64,000 nucleotides of DNA from Zasmidium citrigriseum (lineage: Eukaryota; Ascomycota; Dothideomycetes; Mycosphaerellales; Mycosphaerellaceae), in contig NHNW01000093.1 of the NCBI GenBank assembly GCA_002786025.1, forward strand, positions 1,685-65,684, in the 5' to 3' direction. This document shows, one piece after another, positions 24,148 through 36,139 of this stretch (positions within the stretch are counted from its first letter, which is position 1; each line of letters starts with the position of its first letter). The notes under the pieces were generated by a model. The model was not told the DNA's origin. It saw only the letters and a program-made list of their open reading frames with translations, and ran no database searches. The position numbers and the translations under genes were made by a program.

Positions 24148-26689
24148 GGTTTATAGTTTTCTAGACGTTAGGCTAGAAAAATAGCGATAGTTTATAACTA
24201 GAAAATTAGAGAAGGAGAGTATAGGGTACTTATACCCTACTAGCTTATTAATACTAGAGATACTAATATTAGAATAGTAGACCTAATTATTAGGCTATCC
24301 CTAACGAAATATCCTATAGGTAGTATAGGCGGATAGCGATTAGCTATTATTATAGCTTTATTAGGAGGTACGAGTCGTAGTCTATCTACGAAAAGGTATA
24401 GAGTTATAGCGTTAGGGACCTAGAAACGATAGTATAGCGTTATATAGTTAAGGGTCCTAAGGTATTATATTACTCTACTAAGAGGCCTCCTCTTAAGTTT
24501 TAATACTCGATCCTCGTTAAAGGGTCTCTAAACGTATCTAATTAATTACTTAGGGGTAGAAGGATCTATACTACTAGTCTAGGCGGCTAGTTACTACGAG
24601 AGCGTTTAGTAAATTACGAATCTCTACCTAGGCGCCTAAATCGTAAACGTAAATACTAATTATAGGCCCTCTACTCTAGACTATAGAAACTACTTAGTTA
24701 ATTAGTATATTAAGTTTAATTAGGAAGTAATCTAAAGACTTAAATTAGGATCGAGCCCCTTACCCTTAGTAGGCTAGGCGAGAGCTATATAAGAGCTAGC
24801 TATACTAGAATAGCGCTAAGGCTAGAAGCTAACGTCTAATAGACTCTAATATATAATAGATCGTATACGTACCTAGCGGCCTACTTCTAAATTGTCTCTA
24901 GTCCTCGAGCCGCTATAAATCGATTAACGTAGAAATACTAATAAAATTAGTACTCGTATTTTAGATACTATACTTAGAGAAGTAGGGGAGAGCGAACTAT
25001 ATATAGACGAATCTCTTCTCTCGCCTATAGTAAGACTAGAGGAGGAAGGTAAAGTCTAGCCTAGCTAGATACGTTAGTTACTAGCTTATACTCGTTACTC
25101 TTTTCTTACTTAATATTAAAGGAGGGGCGTAGGATAGATAATAAGAACTCCTACCCTCTTACTTAAAGCTATTATTAGGAAGAAGAGGGACGAGGCTTTC
25201 TATAGCTTAGAGTTAGTAGCTATATAAATATTAAGATTATCCGTCTATTACTTCTAAGATAATATAGAGCGTAGAAGGAATCTTCTACTAGATACTCGAG
25301 TAGTAAGCTTTAATTCTCTAGGGGGCGTAGTAAGTAAAAGAGAGGAATAGCGTAGAAATACTATAGTAAGAGTAGACGTACCTAGCCTAGTAAGCGCGAT
25401 ACGCTTAGTATCTAGATAATACGTATAAGGGTAGATTTTATATAAAGCTAGCCTTCTAGGCGGTATAGAGCGCGATAACGTTAATTACGTAACTAGAAAT
25501 CCCTAACTACTAGTTAGAGATTATAAGTTATATAATTAATTTACTTTACTTTATACGCGCGCTTCTACCTTATACCTCTTATCTTAAATATAAACGAGAT
25601 TAACCTTATAATTCTCCTTAATAATACTTAAAACGAGCTTCGAAGTATTTTTCTTTTAGGTATACGTACTCTTAGGCTTCTAAAGTATATCCTACCGCCT
25701 CTAAGTTCGAAATACTACTATAACGAGCTAGTACGCTTTATCTTCTTATAGCTAGTAGTATCGCCCTATATAAGTCGTACTCTCCTCTTATTAATATTAA
25801 AGATCTATCTCTACTATCCTCTTATACTAGAGGTCTATACTTACTACTATTCTACTCGAGGAAATTTAGTAGGATATAGAGATCTAAAGTAGTAGCCGTT
25901 AAGAGCTCTAAAGGTCCCCTCGCTATTATACTTACGCCTAGAGCTATAGGGATACTCGGCGAAGTTCTATTAGTAATATAGACTAAGCTAGATAATATCG
26001 AAAGGCCCTAAGCTATTATTTACTATCCTAGGATCTCGTTACTTCTCGATAGTATATACTAGTATACTAAGCTTCTAATACTTAGATTAGACGAAAGTAG
26101 TTAGCTAAAGCTCGCTCTATAAAGCTTACTCGCGGACGCTTAGCTACGAGAACTAGGGCTATATATATTAGATTCGCTATATACGTACGTAAATACCTAC
26201 GATCTAGGGCTATATTAGATAACTTCTACGACTTAACCTCTTATTCTCTATAATACTCTCTCCCTAAATCGCTATATTAGTATCGCCGCTTTAGCTAGGT
26301 AGTTCTCGACTTTAATTTAGCGTTCCTTCCTTATAAATAGTAATTCGTAATATTTTAGTTACTTAGGGTAACCTACTTCGTATATAGCGAGCTAAAATAC
26401 TACGCTACTACTACTTAAGCCGTATACTACTATAAATACTCGTATACGGCGTTTCTACTCTAAATACTACTAAGAACTATACTCGTTATACTCGTAAACT
26501 CCTTACGTACTCTACTAGTACTCGTATATACTTTACCTCTACTCGCGCTATACGCGCTTTAAATTAACTACCTCTTTATCTTCCTTATTACGTAGCTATT
26601 ATAGAGGAGCCGCGTCGTAGTTAGCGTATTAAGGATATACTAGTAAGCTCTATCTAATAAACTACTATATATATATCTTAGACTAATTA
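24148..26689. other. RIP-mutated transposon DNA, nothing identified
   Basis: AT-rich, CA/TG-depleted, with frequent ACTACT/TACTAC-rich stretches on the plus strand near 26,380-26,560. No motif was recognised. It may hold the upstream part of the element whose long frame begins near 26,690. Confidence 0.4.
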
Positions 26690-29600
26690 ATCGTAGGCCC
26701 TAGGTCCTTAGACTACTAAGACGCTATTATAGTAGCTAGATACTACTACTACTTTATTAACCTCTACTAAAAACCCGCCCGTATCTACTACTACTCTTAG
26801 CGCTATCTTATCTCTAAACGGCGGAGATATAAGTAACGCGACGAGTAGCTAAGCTATAGCTACGGAATCTACTACTATTACTTCCCTAGCTCTATAGGAT
26901 AATAACTCGCTAATCTAGCTTCCCGAGAATAGCTATTAGCGCGAGAGGACTAAGGATAATCCTAGTTTTATTACGAAGACCTAGATAAAGGTCGTTAGCG
27001 GCTTTACTATATTCGTAGTATCTAATCCTAATCCTACTCCTATTCCTACTACCCTATAAATATCCTAGAAGAAAGGTAAATCTACTACTCTATCCTTAGC
27101 TACGAAGTAGTCTATAGTCGCGACTCGGCTAAATCTTATCCTCGGCTCCGTAGGAAACGCCTTAAAATCTACTATATAGGAGAAGCTAGCGAGGATAATT
27201 AAGTAGAACTAAGAGCTATTATCGTAAGGCTAGGGGGGTCTTACGGATACGAATTTAGATAGCTACGATATTACTAATCCTATAGGTATAGCGAACGTTC
27301 TAGACGCCTCCTCTAGTAATTTACCTTAAGAGGCCTTTACGAAGATTATTAACTACGTTAGTTAGTAATCTACGAAGAGTAGCGAATAGTAGACTAAAGT
27401 ATACCTTCTACTTAGCGAGATAATCCTAGATCTACTATCTAGTAATATAGAGGAGGGTAAGAAGTAGCTTTAGAACTTACTAAAGAATACTAAGTTTAGC
27501 CCTAAGTTTAAGATACTCGTCGCTAACGCTAAGCGTATAGTAGCTATTAAGGAGAGTATCGACTCGCTCCTTATAACGCCTAACTTTAGAATTTTAACTA
27601 ACTTAGATTATATTAGTAAGTAGATAGGAAACTATACGCTCTAGAATCTAGAAAAGCTTCTAATAGGCGCGTAATATAGGAAATAGTCGTAGAAATAGGT
27701 TTAAGCTACTCTTACGAAGGCTATATTCGAGCGCTTTAAAGAGTCGTATTAGAACCTTAATAAGCTATAGAGCCTAGAGTACTCGATAGTAGATATTAAG
27801 TATATAACTAATATATAGTTAGTAAAGAAGAAGAGATCTCTAGTACTAGTAGATCTTAATATTACCTAGGCTAAGATTAATAGCTTTATTACTAAGCTCT
27901 AGAAGTATTACTAGGACTACGAAGCTACTAAGGAGGCGAACTAGAAGCGCTATATATACTATATATAGATAGACTCGCTAGGAATCTAGTATATAGTTCG
28001 CTATAGCGAGTACGACCTTAGCCTTTACGAATCGTAGCTAGATATAGTTAAGCTAGAGCTTACTAAGGAGAATATAGACCTTAGAGAGCCTACTATCCTT
28101 AAACTTAGCGAGGAAGAGTAGGAACTTAAGGAGATCTACGACTTAGAGACGCCTAAGCTATTAAGTATACTAAAGCGAAAGCGTACGAGGTCGCCCTTAT
28201 CTCTAATTAACCTAGCTACCTAGTAGGCTTTAAATCGATAAGCTAATAAGTTAAGCGAGAGTCCTAAGAAGTAGTTCGACTATTAGAGGTACTTTATAGA
28301 TACTACTATACCTTTCCGTAAGCGCCTATAGCTAGCGAAGGACGACTAGCGAGTATCTTCGACTCTCGCCTCCTTTAGAGATCTAGTACTAAAGCCTTAG
28401 CCTAGAAAGGACGTTCCTCCTACTAATAGGTAGTAAGATAGAGGACTACTTAGTCTATCTAAGCCTAATCTCCGTTCGCGCGACCTATAGATAAAGCCTA
28501 CTAGTTAGGATAACCCTCCTACTAATAGCTAGCTAGATAGTAGACTACCTAGTCTATCTAAGCGAAATCTTTAGTCCTATAGTACTAAGGCGAAGCCTAC
28601 TCTTACTAATAACGAGAATAGCGTAGATATTATAATATTAGGCGGACTTAGGGATAACGATAAGGAGATTTAAGAGTAGGATAATAACGTAGACGACTTT
28701 CTAAGAGATCTTACGCTAGAAGACGCTAAGCCGCCCCTTAGCTTTAACGATATATTATAGTAAGACGATAGACTTAGGCTACTAGATATAGTAAGTAGTA
28801 TTCGTAATAGTAAGCTAGGTGCTAATATATAGTTACTACTATTACTACCTTTAGATCCTAATAATACTATACTAAGTAGGTATAATATCGATTACTTCTA
28901 TATACCTAAGGTCGTTATAGGTAAGAAGCGTCTAAGAGGGGCGAAATATAGTATTAAGCTTTATAAGGAATTAGCTAAGCTAAAGAAGTCGCTACTATTA
29001 ACGCTAACGCCTACGCTAAGAATAGAAAAGATAAGAGATATCTTAAAGCTATACGTCTAGGCTATAAGTATTTAGTACTTTTAGCCTTATTAGAAGTATC
29101 TTAAGGCTCTCGCTAAGTATTTTAGCTTAGGATTAGAGGGTTTAAGGCCTCTAAACGGTAACGATATCCTTCTCTAGCTATAAAATACCTTTAACGCGAT
29201 CTTTATAATAGAGTTCCTACTATTAAAGTAGAATAGGTACCTCCGTAAGATAGAGCTTACGTCTCTAGAGCCTTCGATTCTTTATACTAGCTTTCTTAAC
29301 TATAATATACGTTAGAGAAATACCTTCTTTATATATAGTAATAACCGAGCTCGAGCTATCTAGCGTAAAGACTACCCTAGGAAGTAGATTTAATACTACG
29401 ATTATAGCTTTACGTAGATAGATATATTTAGCTAGCTAGATAACCTCGCGCCTCTTATCTCGAGTAAGGTACTATAGTACTCTTAATAGTATAGAGTACT
29501 ACCTAGCCTAGCTAGTACTACTAAACTATTTAACTCGACGTATTCGCTTATTAGATAGCTCGCTTATAGTAATCCTAAGGGGTATCGTAATTATATACTC

Positions 29601-32600
29601 TATACGTATAATTATAACTACTAGACGATCGTATTACTAGTAAACCTCTATTTCTTCTAGAATACTAGCGCTTAGCTTCTTCTATTTAGAGTTCCTTATA
29701 GTCCTACGCTCCGTAAGGACCTAGGCGACGATTCGCTACTTAATATAGAAGTTTTCGCTACTTAGAAGGACGATAATAATACTCTCTCGCCTCTAATAGC
29801 GTTCCTATCTAAATTTAATCGTAAGAACGCTAAGACTCTCGAATATAATATCGACGCGATTAAGTTATAGCGCTATAATATCGAGAATAAGGGTAATACC
29901 TATAATTAGCTAGTTAGTAACGCTCTAATAGGAGCTATTCGTATTAAATATAGAAACGCCGTCTTCGTTATACTATATATACCGCGTAGGAACGTAGGCT
30001 ACTATCTAGGCTCTACGCGACTTCGTATTCTAGTCTATTATATACTAATTAAGGATAGTAAGTAGATTATAGGCGATAAATCGATCTATAAGATACGCTC
30101 GGCTATTATCTAGTAGACTAGAGTTCCCTACCTTCTAAATAGAGCTCTAACTATAACTAGATACCTACTACTATCTACTTAGACCCCTCTTATACGCGTT
30201 AGCCTCCTCTATTAGAAGCTATATCTACTTACGCGTACGATCCTACTAGGTAGGCTATAGGATAATCTAGACGTTATTAAAGCGCTTTAGTTATTATTCT
30301 ATTTATATAAGCTAACGCGTAATAAGTTTATTCGAGACGTCTAGAAAATAAATATCGTAGTATACGAGGCCGCTATATATAAACTAGCTAAAGTAATTAG
30401 CTCGACTAATAAGTAGAAGGCGCTTAATAGTATTTCGACTAACCTTATAAAGCGTAAGAGTAAGGGTAAGAAGAAGGCTCCCTTACTTATAGATTATAGA
30501 GATTAGTTTCTAGGTAATATTATAGTATTTAGTACTAATACTATAGGCTTTATCGACCTCGCTAAGGCGAAGAAGACTAAGAACTCCGCTAGTTAGAGCC
30601 CTCGTCTTATAGCTAGGAAATTTATTATCTAGCTATAGACGGATACCTTTATATAGAAGGGTTATAAGGAGTAGCTACTAGACTCTATACCTATCGAGGA
30701 CTTTAGTCTAGGAGATCTCCCTAACTAGGCGCTAACGCTAGCCTAGCTACTAGAAGTTACGGAGAATATAGATAACGATAAGGAGGAGGCTCTTTAAGAG
30801 GACGAAGGCGATATTAATATAGAAGACGCGCTAGTAGAAAATAAGGCGAGTATTAAGGAAGCGGCTACGAAAGCTATATATACTACCGAGGATAATAACT
30901 TAAAGTCTACTCTTTCGTCTATACCTTCGTAGGTTTAAGTAGCGATAGAGACGTTAAGAAAAGTAGAGGATTTCGTTAGCGAGGCGATAGGATTAGATTA
31001 TAGTACTTAGTTTAACTAGGTTTACTTTTAGACTAGTATTTTAGGCTTATTAAAAGTTACTACTTAGTAGTTTTAGTATCTCTAACTACTAGTTAGAGAT
31101 AATATAGATAGTAGAAATTCGTATTCTAGTACGCTTATCGCCTTAAACGAGGTAATACGGTTATTTTAGACTATAATATCGCTTCCGAGGCTTTTATTTA
31201 AATATATCGATATACGGAGGCGTACTAAGCTATATTATTCTAACGAGATCCTCGGCTACGATATTAAGACCGCCTAAGCTCTCTCTAAAGAACTCGCTTT
31301 ACCTAATTTACTTAGTATCCTCTAGACGAGCGTTACTATACTACCTAGGATTATCGTTAATATAATTAATATTAATATTATCGTTATAGAAAAGCGTAGA
31401 ACTAGCTACTACGAATATTTCGATAGTCGTCGGATTAGGGCGCTAGTTACTCCGAGTAGTAAGTAGAGGAGCCTCTAGTAAGTTATAACTATTAGTTATA
31501 TATATATATAGCTCCGTACGAAGGCGTATATAGGCCTATAAGTAAAGCCGATTACTATTATTATCGATATCTACTCCGTCTACTAGTATTATAAAGCTAG
31601 CCTAGTTTAGTACTTCTATATACTACTATAGCGTTTCGTTAGGTAGATATAGGTTAAAGTCGATATTCTAAAGGTCCCGCTATATTAGTACGAGTTCTTT
31701 AGGGGGGACTAAAATACTATAGAGAATACGACTAAAAAGCGTTAGGTAACGATATATCCGCTACGGAATACTAGCTTCTATATAAGGTCGATTAGACTAC
31801 TTACGAATATAATATATATTCTATACTTTAATAAATTCCGTAACGACTTCGCGGAGAATAGGTATATATACGAATAATATCGCGATTTAGTCGTACTTAT
31901 ATTCCTTAATATAGTAGCCTTAGTTATATAGGAGCTTAAACTAGGTACGCTAGCGTCTAGTACTATATTTCTACTAGCCCTACTACGATTTAATACGCTA
32001 GTTTAACTTACTCGTACTATATTAGAAGTACTCGCGGAACTCTAAGGGTAGTTTATTAGTAGAGTAAAGCCTTTAATAGAGTAGGTTATAGGTATTAGTA
32101 ATATATCTCGTCTCTCTACTACGATCTAACTAAATAATTCGCGGCCTATTAACGATTAGCTAGATTTAAAGACTAGCTATTTCTTCTAAGACTAATATAA
32201 TACCTCTAACTTCGAGAGCGTAGAGGTACTATACCTATATAGAGACGGTAGAGCGGCTATTTATACTAACGTATACCTATATAATCTTCTACGAGAAGGC
32301 GTTAATAGTAGCGTAAATAATAATACTCTAGAACTCTAACTTATAGTAGGCGTCGATATACTAGCTCTAGTTATTACCTAGTAGGATAACTACTCTATAG
32401 TATTATCTAGCCTTTCTATACCTTACTATAATACTATCTAGGTTTAACTTCTTAAGAATACTCTATATACGATTCTAGCCTATAATATTAAACTCTCGCC
32501 GTATTAAGGGGTATAAGAACTTACGGCCCTAATTCTTAATATATCTATAGTTTAGTTACTCCTATAGTATACGCCGAGTCTCTATATTATACGCCTCGTA

Positions 32601-33110
32601 TTCTATAGTAGTAATACGCTTATATAGGCCTATCTCTTATCGTAGTCGCGCGATCCTCCGTAGACTAATTCGAATACTATTAATCTCTAACTCCTAACTT
32701 GTCTCTTTATTAGTCGTTTAAATAATAGTAAAGGCGAAACGAATACGCTCTTATAACTAGTTAGAATCTTCGAAGTCGAGTCGTTAGCTAGTCTTAGATA
32801 TATTCTAGTTAATAAGATACCGCTAAAGGGTATATACGCTTGTCTATAGACTACGTTTATCTAGGCTATAGACAATAACTAGATACGAGGTACCTCGATA
32901 GACTTAGTTAGTAATCTAGTCTTAATAAGACTTAATATCTTTCGCCTAGAATAGTATTCGTAATAGTTATATAGAGGAAAGGATAGAAAATACGATACTC
33001 GAGGATAGGATATCTAGTAGTATAGGCTATTTTTAGCCCTTTATTAGTAATAATAATAGTAGCGAGAGTAATAGGGTATATATAGATAGTATAGGGAATA
33101 AATAAGACCT
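26690..33110 (+). pseudogene. Giant single-frame RIP-decayed gene (about 2,100 codons), unidentified
   Basis: Codons starting at positions divisible by three can be read on the plus strand from about 26,690 to 33,110 without a frame change. I sampled this every 60 bases to 28,250 and at many points beyond. The only interruptions are TAA and TAG, as expected from mutated Gln and Trp codons. The start is Ser/Thr/Pro-rich. A charged, Lys-rich central part includes ETPKLLSILKRKRTRSP near 28,145. A Leu/Ile-rich body follows, then a Gln-rich end near 33,040-33,110. No reverse transcriptase, transposase, integrase or helicase motif was recognised. It is probably the main protein of a large repeat element. 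Confidence 0.55.
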
Positions 33111-33190
33111 TAGAAACGACCGATTTAATAGGTTCTATACGAGTAAGATAGTATAGAAGGGAAATTAGAGGTCTAAGAGGTGTAAAGAAG

Positions 33191-33771
33191 GAAGCGGGGA
33201 AAGTTATGTGGCCGGTTGGTAGATACGGCAAACCGTCGATTCCGGAATTTGGGATATCCGACTTTTTGTCAACGTCTTGTGCGGTCGCCCGTCGTTACCT
33301 AATGAATGCAACACAAACTCAGAGAAGATTGCTGCCAAGAAGCATCGTGACCCTGTGTGCGTTCGGACGGGACTGAATACGAGCATGCCTTTCATGAGGC
33401 CCAGACCTCTACCGAAAACATCTCCAAGTCCTGTCTCTCGGTAGGAAAGGGTTTGACAGTGGCACCTGCACCGCCTTTGCGAGTTTCTGTATTGAACTAC
33501 CGAGCGAGATGGGAATGTGTGCGAACAACATCGCAAGAGTCACCAGATATGCACTGTCCGAGCATATCTGATTGATGCAACGTTGGATCACGAGTACGAG
33601 AACTCATTCCATCCTCCTGACGGAGTTGTTTGTGTTCATGACCAAGCGTTCTCGAGCACAACACCGTCAACCAAGCGGCCTGCACAAGACTCCGAGGATT
33701 GATCATGCTTGACCGTTTGGAGACATGCTCGCAAGAGGCCATCCACAGTACGGCTTGGAAATACTTCCCCT
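33191..33771. other. RIP boundary and non-coding sequence
   Basis: CA and TG return within a few bases of 33,200 and base composition becomes ordinary. The frame of the giant relic happens to stay open to a TAA at 33,300. After that I see only short overlapping open frames on both strands with no recognisable protein. Confidence 0.5.
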
Positions 33772-33875
33772 GCCATCTGTCGATCTCGCAGTCGTCAGAC
33801 AACTCGAAGACTTCGTGTCGAGCAATAATCGACCTTCTCCTTCTTCTTGCTCTCGACACCCGCCACCGTCCTGCC
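33772..33875 (+). repeat. Inverted repeat, left arm (104 bp)
   Basis: Reverse-complement match to 34,390-34,493 with one mismatch (T at 33,870, opposite a C). The spacer is 514 bp. The arm begins GCCATCTGTCGATC and ends CCGTCCTGCC. A transcript across both arms would fold into a 104-bp hairpin. Confidence 0.9.
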
Positions 33876-34389
33876 TAGACCACCCCTCGGTGCTGGTGAC
33901 CAGGCGATTGCGAACTGCAGTCGGCATCAAGTCTCGTAGTGCAAGCATTTCAGTACAAGCATCATTACGATCCTTGATCTCCGCCATGTCTCTTCCCCCA
34001 TCATGAGAAAGAACTTCGCCCATGAACGACACATATCGTCTTTGCGATCTCTTCTAAATCAGCAAGATGCCGCTGTCAAACCCTCTTGGCCGCTTTCAGA
34101 AGCTGTGGTAGCTTTATCGTCCCTCACGCCTACAACCACCCCCTGGCCCTTGTGATCTCTTTGGATGGCCCAAATGGATTCTGGTGTCATGCGCCTTCTG
34201 CATCTCGCGGAGAAGGCTCGATCGATTGAACCGTCGTCCGATTTTCGCATGAGTGAGTGGCTGTCTTCTCGTCAAATGCCGTGGTCACGGGTCAGAATCA
34301 CGTTCCCTCGTTCAACCTTGCTCTCTCGATGCCTGCAAGGCTTGTCTACTCCCTTAGTCTCTGCTGTTTAAATGGAGACCACCACCGAC

Positions 34390-34493
34390 GGCAGGGCGGT
34401 GGCGGGTGTCGAGAGCAAGAAGAAGGAGAAGGTCGATTATTGCTCGACACGAAGTCTTCGAGTTGTCTGACGACTGCGAGATCGACAGATGGC
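34390..34493 (-). repeat. Inverted repeat, right arm (104 bp)
   Basis: The partner of 33,772-33,875. The arms do not show RIP-type changes, in line with their being shorter than typical RIP targets. Confidence 0.9.
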
Positions 34494-35075
34494 TCTTGGG
34501 ATGTGCAATGTCAGCTTAGGTCGAGGAACGTGGACGTGATTACGAGACACAAAATAAGCCACGACTGATACAGCTACGAGGCTACGAAGCATCAACTCAG
34601 AACTCCATCATTATGATCCAGCGGGAACATTACCCTCTCGCCAGCTTGGTTGTCCAAGAGATGCTGCAGTCTAAGGACGCTTGCAACAATGCAGTCAGGC
34701 CACGAGCTCAACCACGCACTCCGAGAGCAAGCTGCGATCAGGACCCGCGCAGGATCAAACTATTCTCAAGCGGAGCATTTGCAGCAATGGCATGGGCAAC
34801 CGGCCTATGCGTGTTGAACTGCAATGAGCGTCCATCGCCGAAGTCGGAGTCCTCAGAATGACGGTCTCGGCTGGGACGACCTACACTGAGGTATTGGCAG
34901 CATGGACATGCTGCCACAGTGGTATGGCGGCACGGAGACACCAATGCAGCCTGCACGCAAGATGAATTGAGCTACCATGCAATGCTGGATGAGATGCGTC
35001 GCCATCTCTGAAAAGGCCTTCAGCACCGAGAGGTGAAGAATATCTTATGCTGGTGTGCGGGCTCTGCAATTACAA
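34494..35075. other. No gene identified
   Basis: Short open frames only, for example 34,613-34,861 on the plus strand (82 codons) with no recognisable domain. Some of it may belong to the decayed gene that follows. Confidence 0.4.
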
Positions 35076-36139
35076 GTTTTGAGACCCAACTGACACATGT
35101 TCCTGCCTTTCGATTCCAGCCTGTGCCCAACAAGAGATCACCCTTGAGCAACTGCAGCAGGCCAATCTCAATGGTCGAGGGACGACTAAGCACGCAAATA
35201 CCACGACAACGCTTTCGCCACGGCTCCAGCGCCTCACAATGAGGACGGCGAAATCGACCAAAGCGCTGCTCGCGGTGAGTGGCGCCGAGGCGGTAGCAAC
35301 AGGAATCTCTCGGCCCAGATCAATATGTCACATGTGCGACTCCAAGCCTTTCCTAACAGCGGTGCATACCAGGTGCGTGGACACTGTGAATTCACTTCGT
35401 GAGACCCCACTGACACTCTCCGTAGATTCCGGACTTTGCCGCCCAACAGATCACACTTGAGCAGCTGAAGGAGGCCAGTCTTGCACTGACCGTCATGCCC
35501 ATCCGCCACGGACCCCACCGTCATTGCGCCAGTCCTTGACCGGATCTGTGAAGAAGTCGATCGCACCATCTGGTTCTTCCTTAACGGCTTCAAGGGCAGT
35601 GACAGGTACCAGCCGACACGGCGGAAGCCCAGACTCATTGCCGCCAACCCTGGAAACGATATTCCCAAACAACAAGCAAGGAAGATTGGTACCTTCGATG
35701 CGCCTTCGAAGTGCTGCGGAAAGGACTATTCGCGGGCTGGCGATCCGGCCAAATTGCGCCTGATGATGCGCTATGGCCTCGAACTCCCAGCGTCCATTTC
35801 GTGTCGAGAGACATGATCAACCAAGACCCGCGACTAGAGTAGCTGCAGGCTGCTATCGACTTTGTCAGGGACTATGACATGATCCTGCGTGCACAGGCCG
35901 AATTCCGGAACGACGAGCTGGTCTTCTGGCATGGACGGAGCATGCTGTATTGGTACCAGAAGCGCGATACGAGCGTGTTGTAGGAGCTGGAGTTGCACCT
36001 TGTGCCATTGACTGATCTCGAGACACTGCTAGTTTTACTGGCCGGTTCCAGTCCAATGGAAAGCACATTGGTCGAATTCTGCGATGTTCCGATCAGGGGA
36101 AACAGCCTCACCGCAAACCTCATCGACCACATCTGCTAG
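35076..36139 (+). pseudogene. Decayed gene with internal duplication, unidentified
   Basis: Plus-strand fragments read sensibly but in more than one frame. Around 35,540-35,620 a frame reads TIWFFLNGFKGSDRYQPTRR. From about 35,730 another reads ALWPRTPSVHFVSRDMINQD, then IDFVRDYDMILRAQAEFRND, and on to a stop at 36,139 with two internal TAG codons. A stretch of about 85 bp with an intron-end-like start occurs twice (about 35,076-35,165 and 35,400-35,485), encoding ITLEQLQQANL and ITLEQLKEASL. This suggests a tandem exon duplication before decay. No family was recognised. Confidence 0.4.

Larger units (their letters stand above)
1..33190. repeat. RIP-mutated transposon block
   Basis: Read by eye, CA and TG dinucleotides are nearly missing over this whole stretch. 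The first 60 bases have none. TA is in large excess and CG stays common. This is what repeat-induced point mutation does when it turns CpA into TpA on both strands. Reading frames are full of TAA and TAG stops where Gln and Trp codons are expected, and Tyr is over-represented where His or Cys would be expected. No intact gene is present. The pattern stops abruptly near 33,190-33,205, where CA and TG return. Depletion is weaker inside the nested retrotransposon and around 20,640-20,900. Confidence 0.93.

Noticed and set aside
1..33190. Giant Starship-type element
   Set aside because: No tyrosine recombinase (DUF3435-like) gene or other captain gene was recognised, and the content is explained by nested repeats. 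Cannot be excluded for the unidentified frames.
32932..33231. 99-codon minus-strand open frame
   Set aside because: Antisense to the giant plus-strand relic, with composition typical of RIP-biased DNA and no motif.
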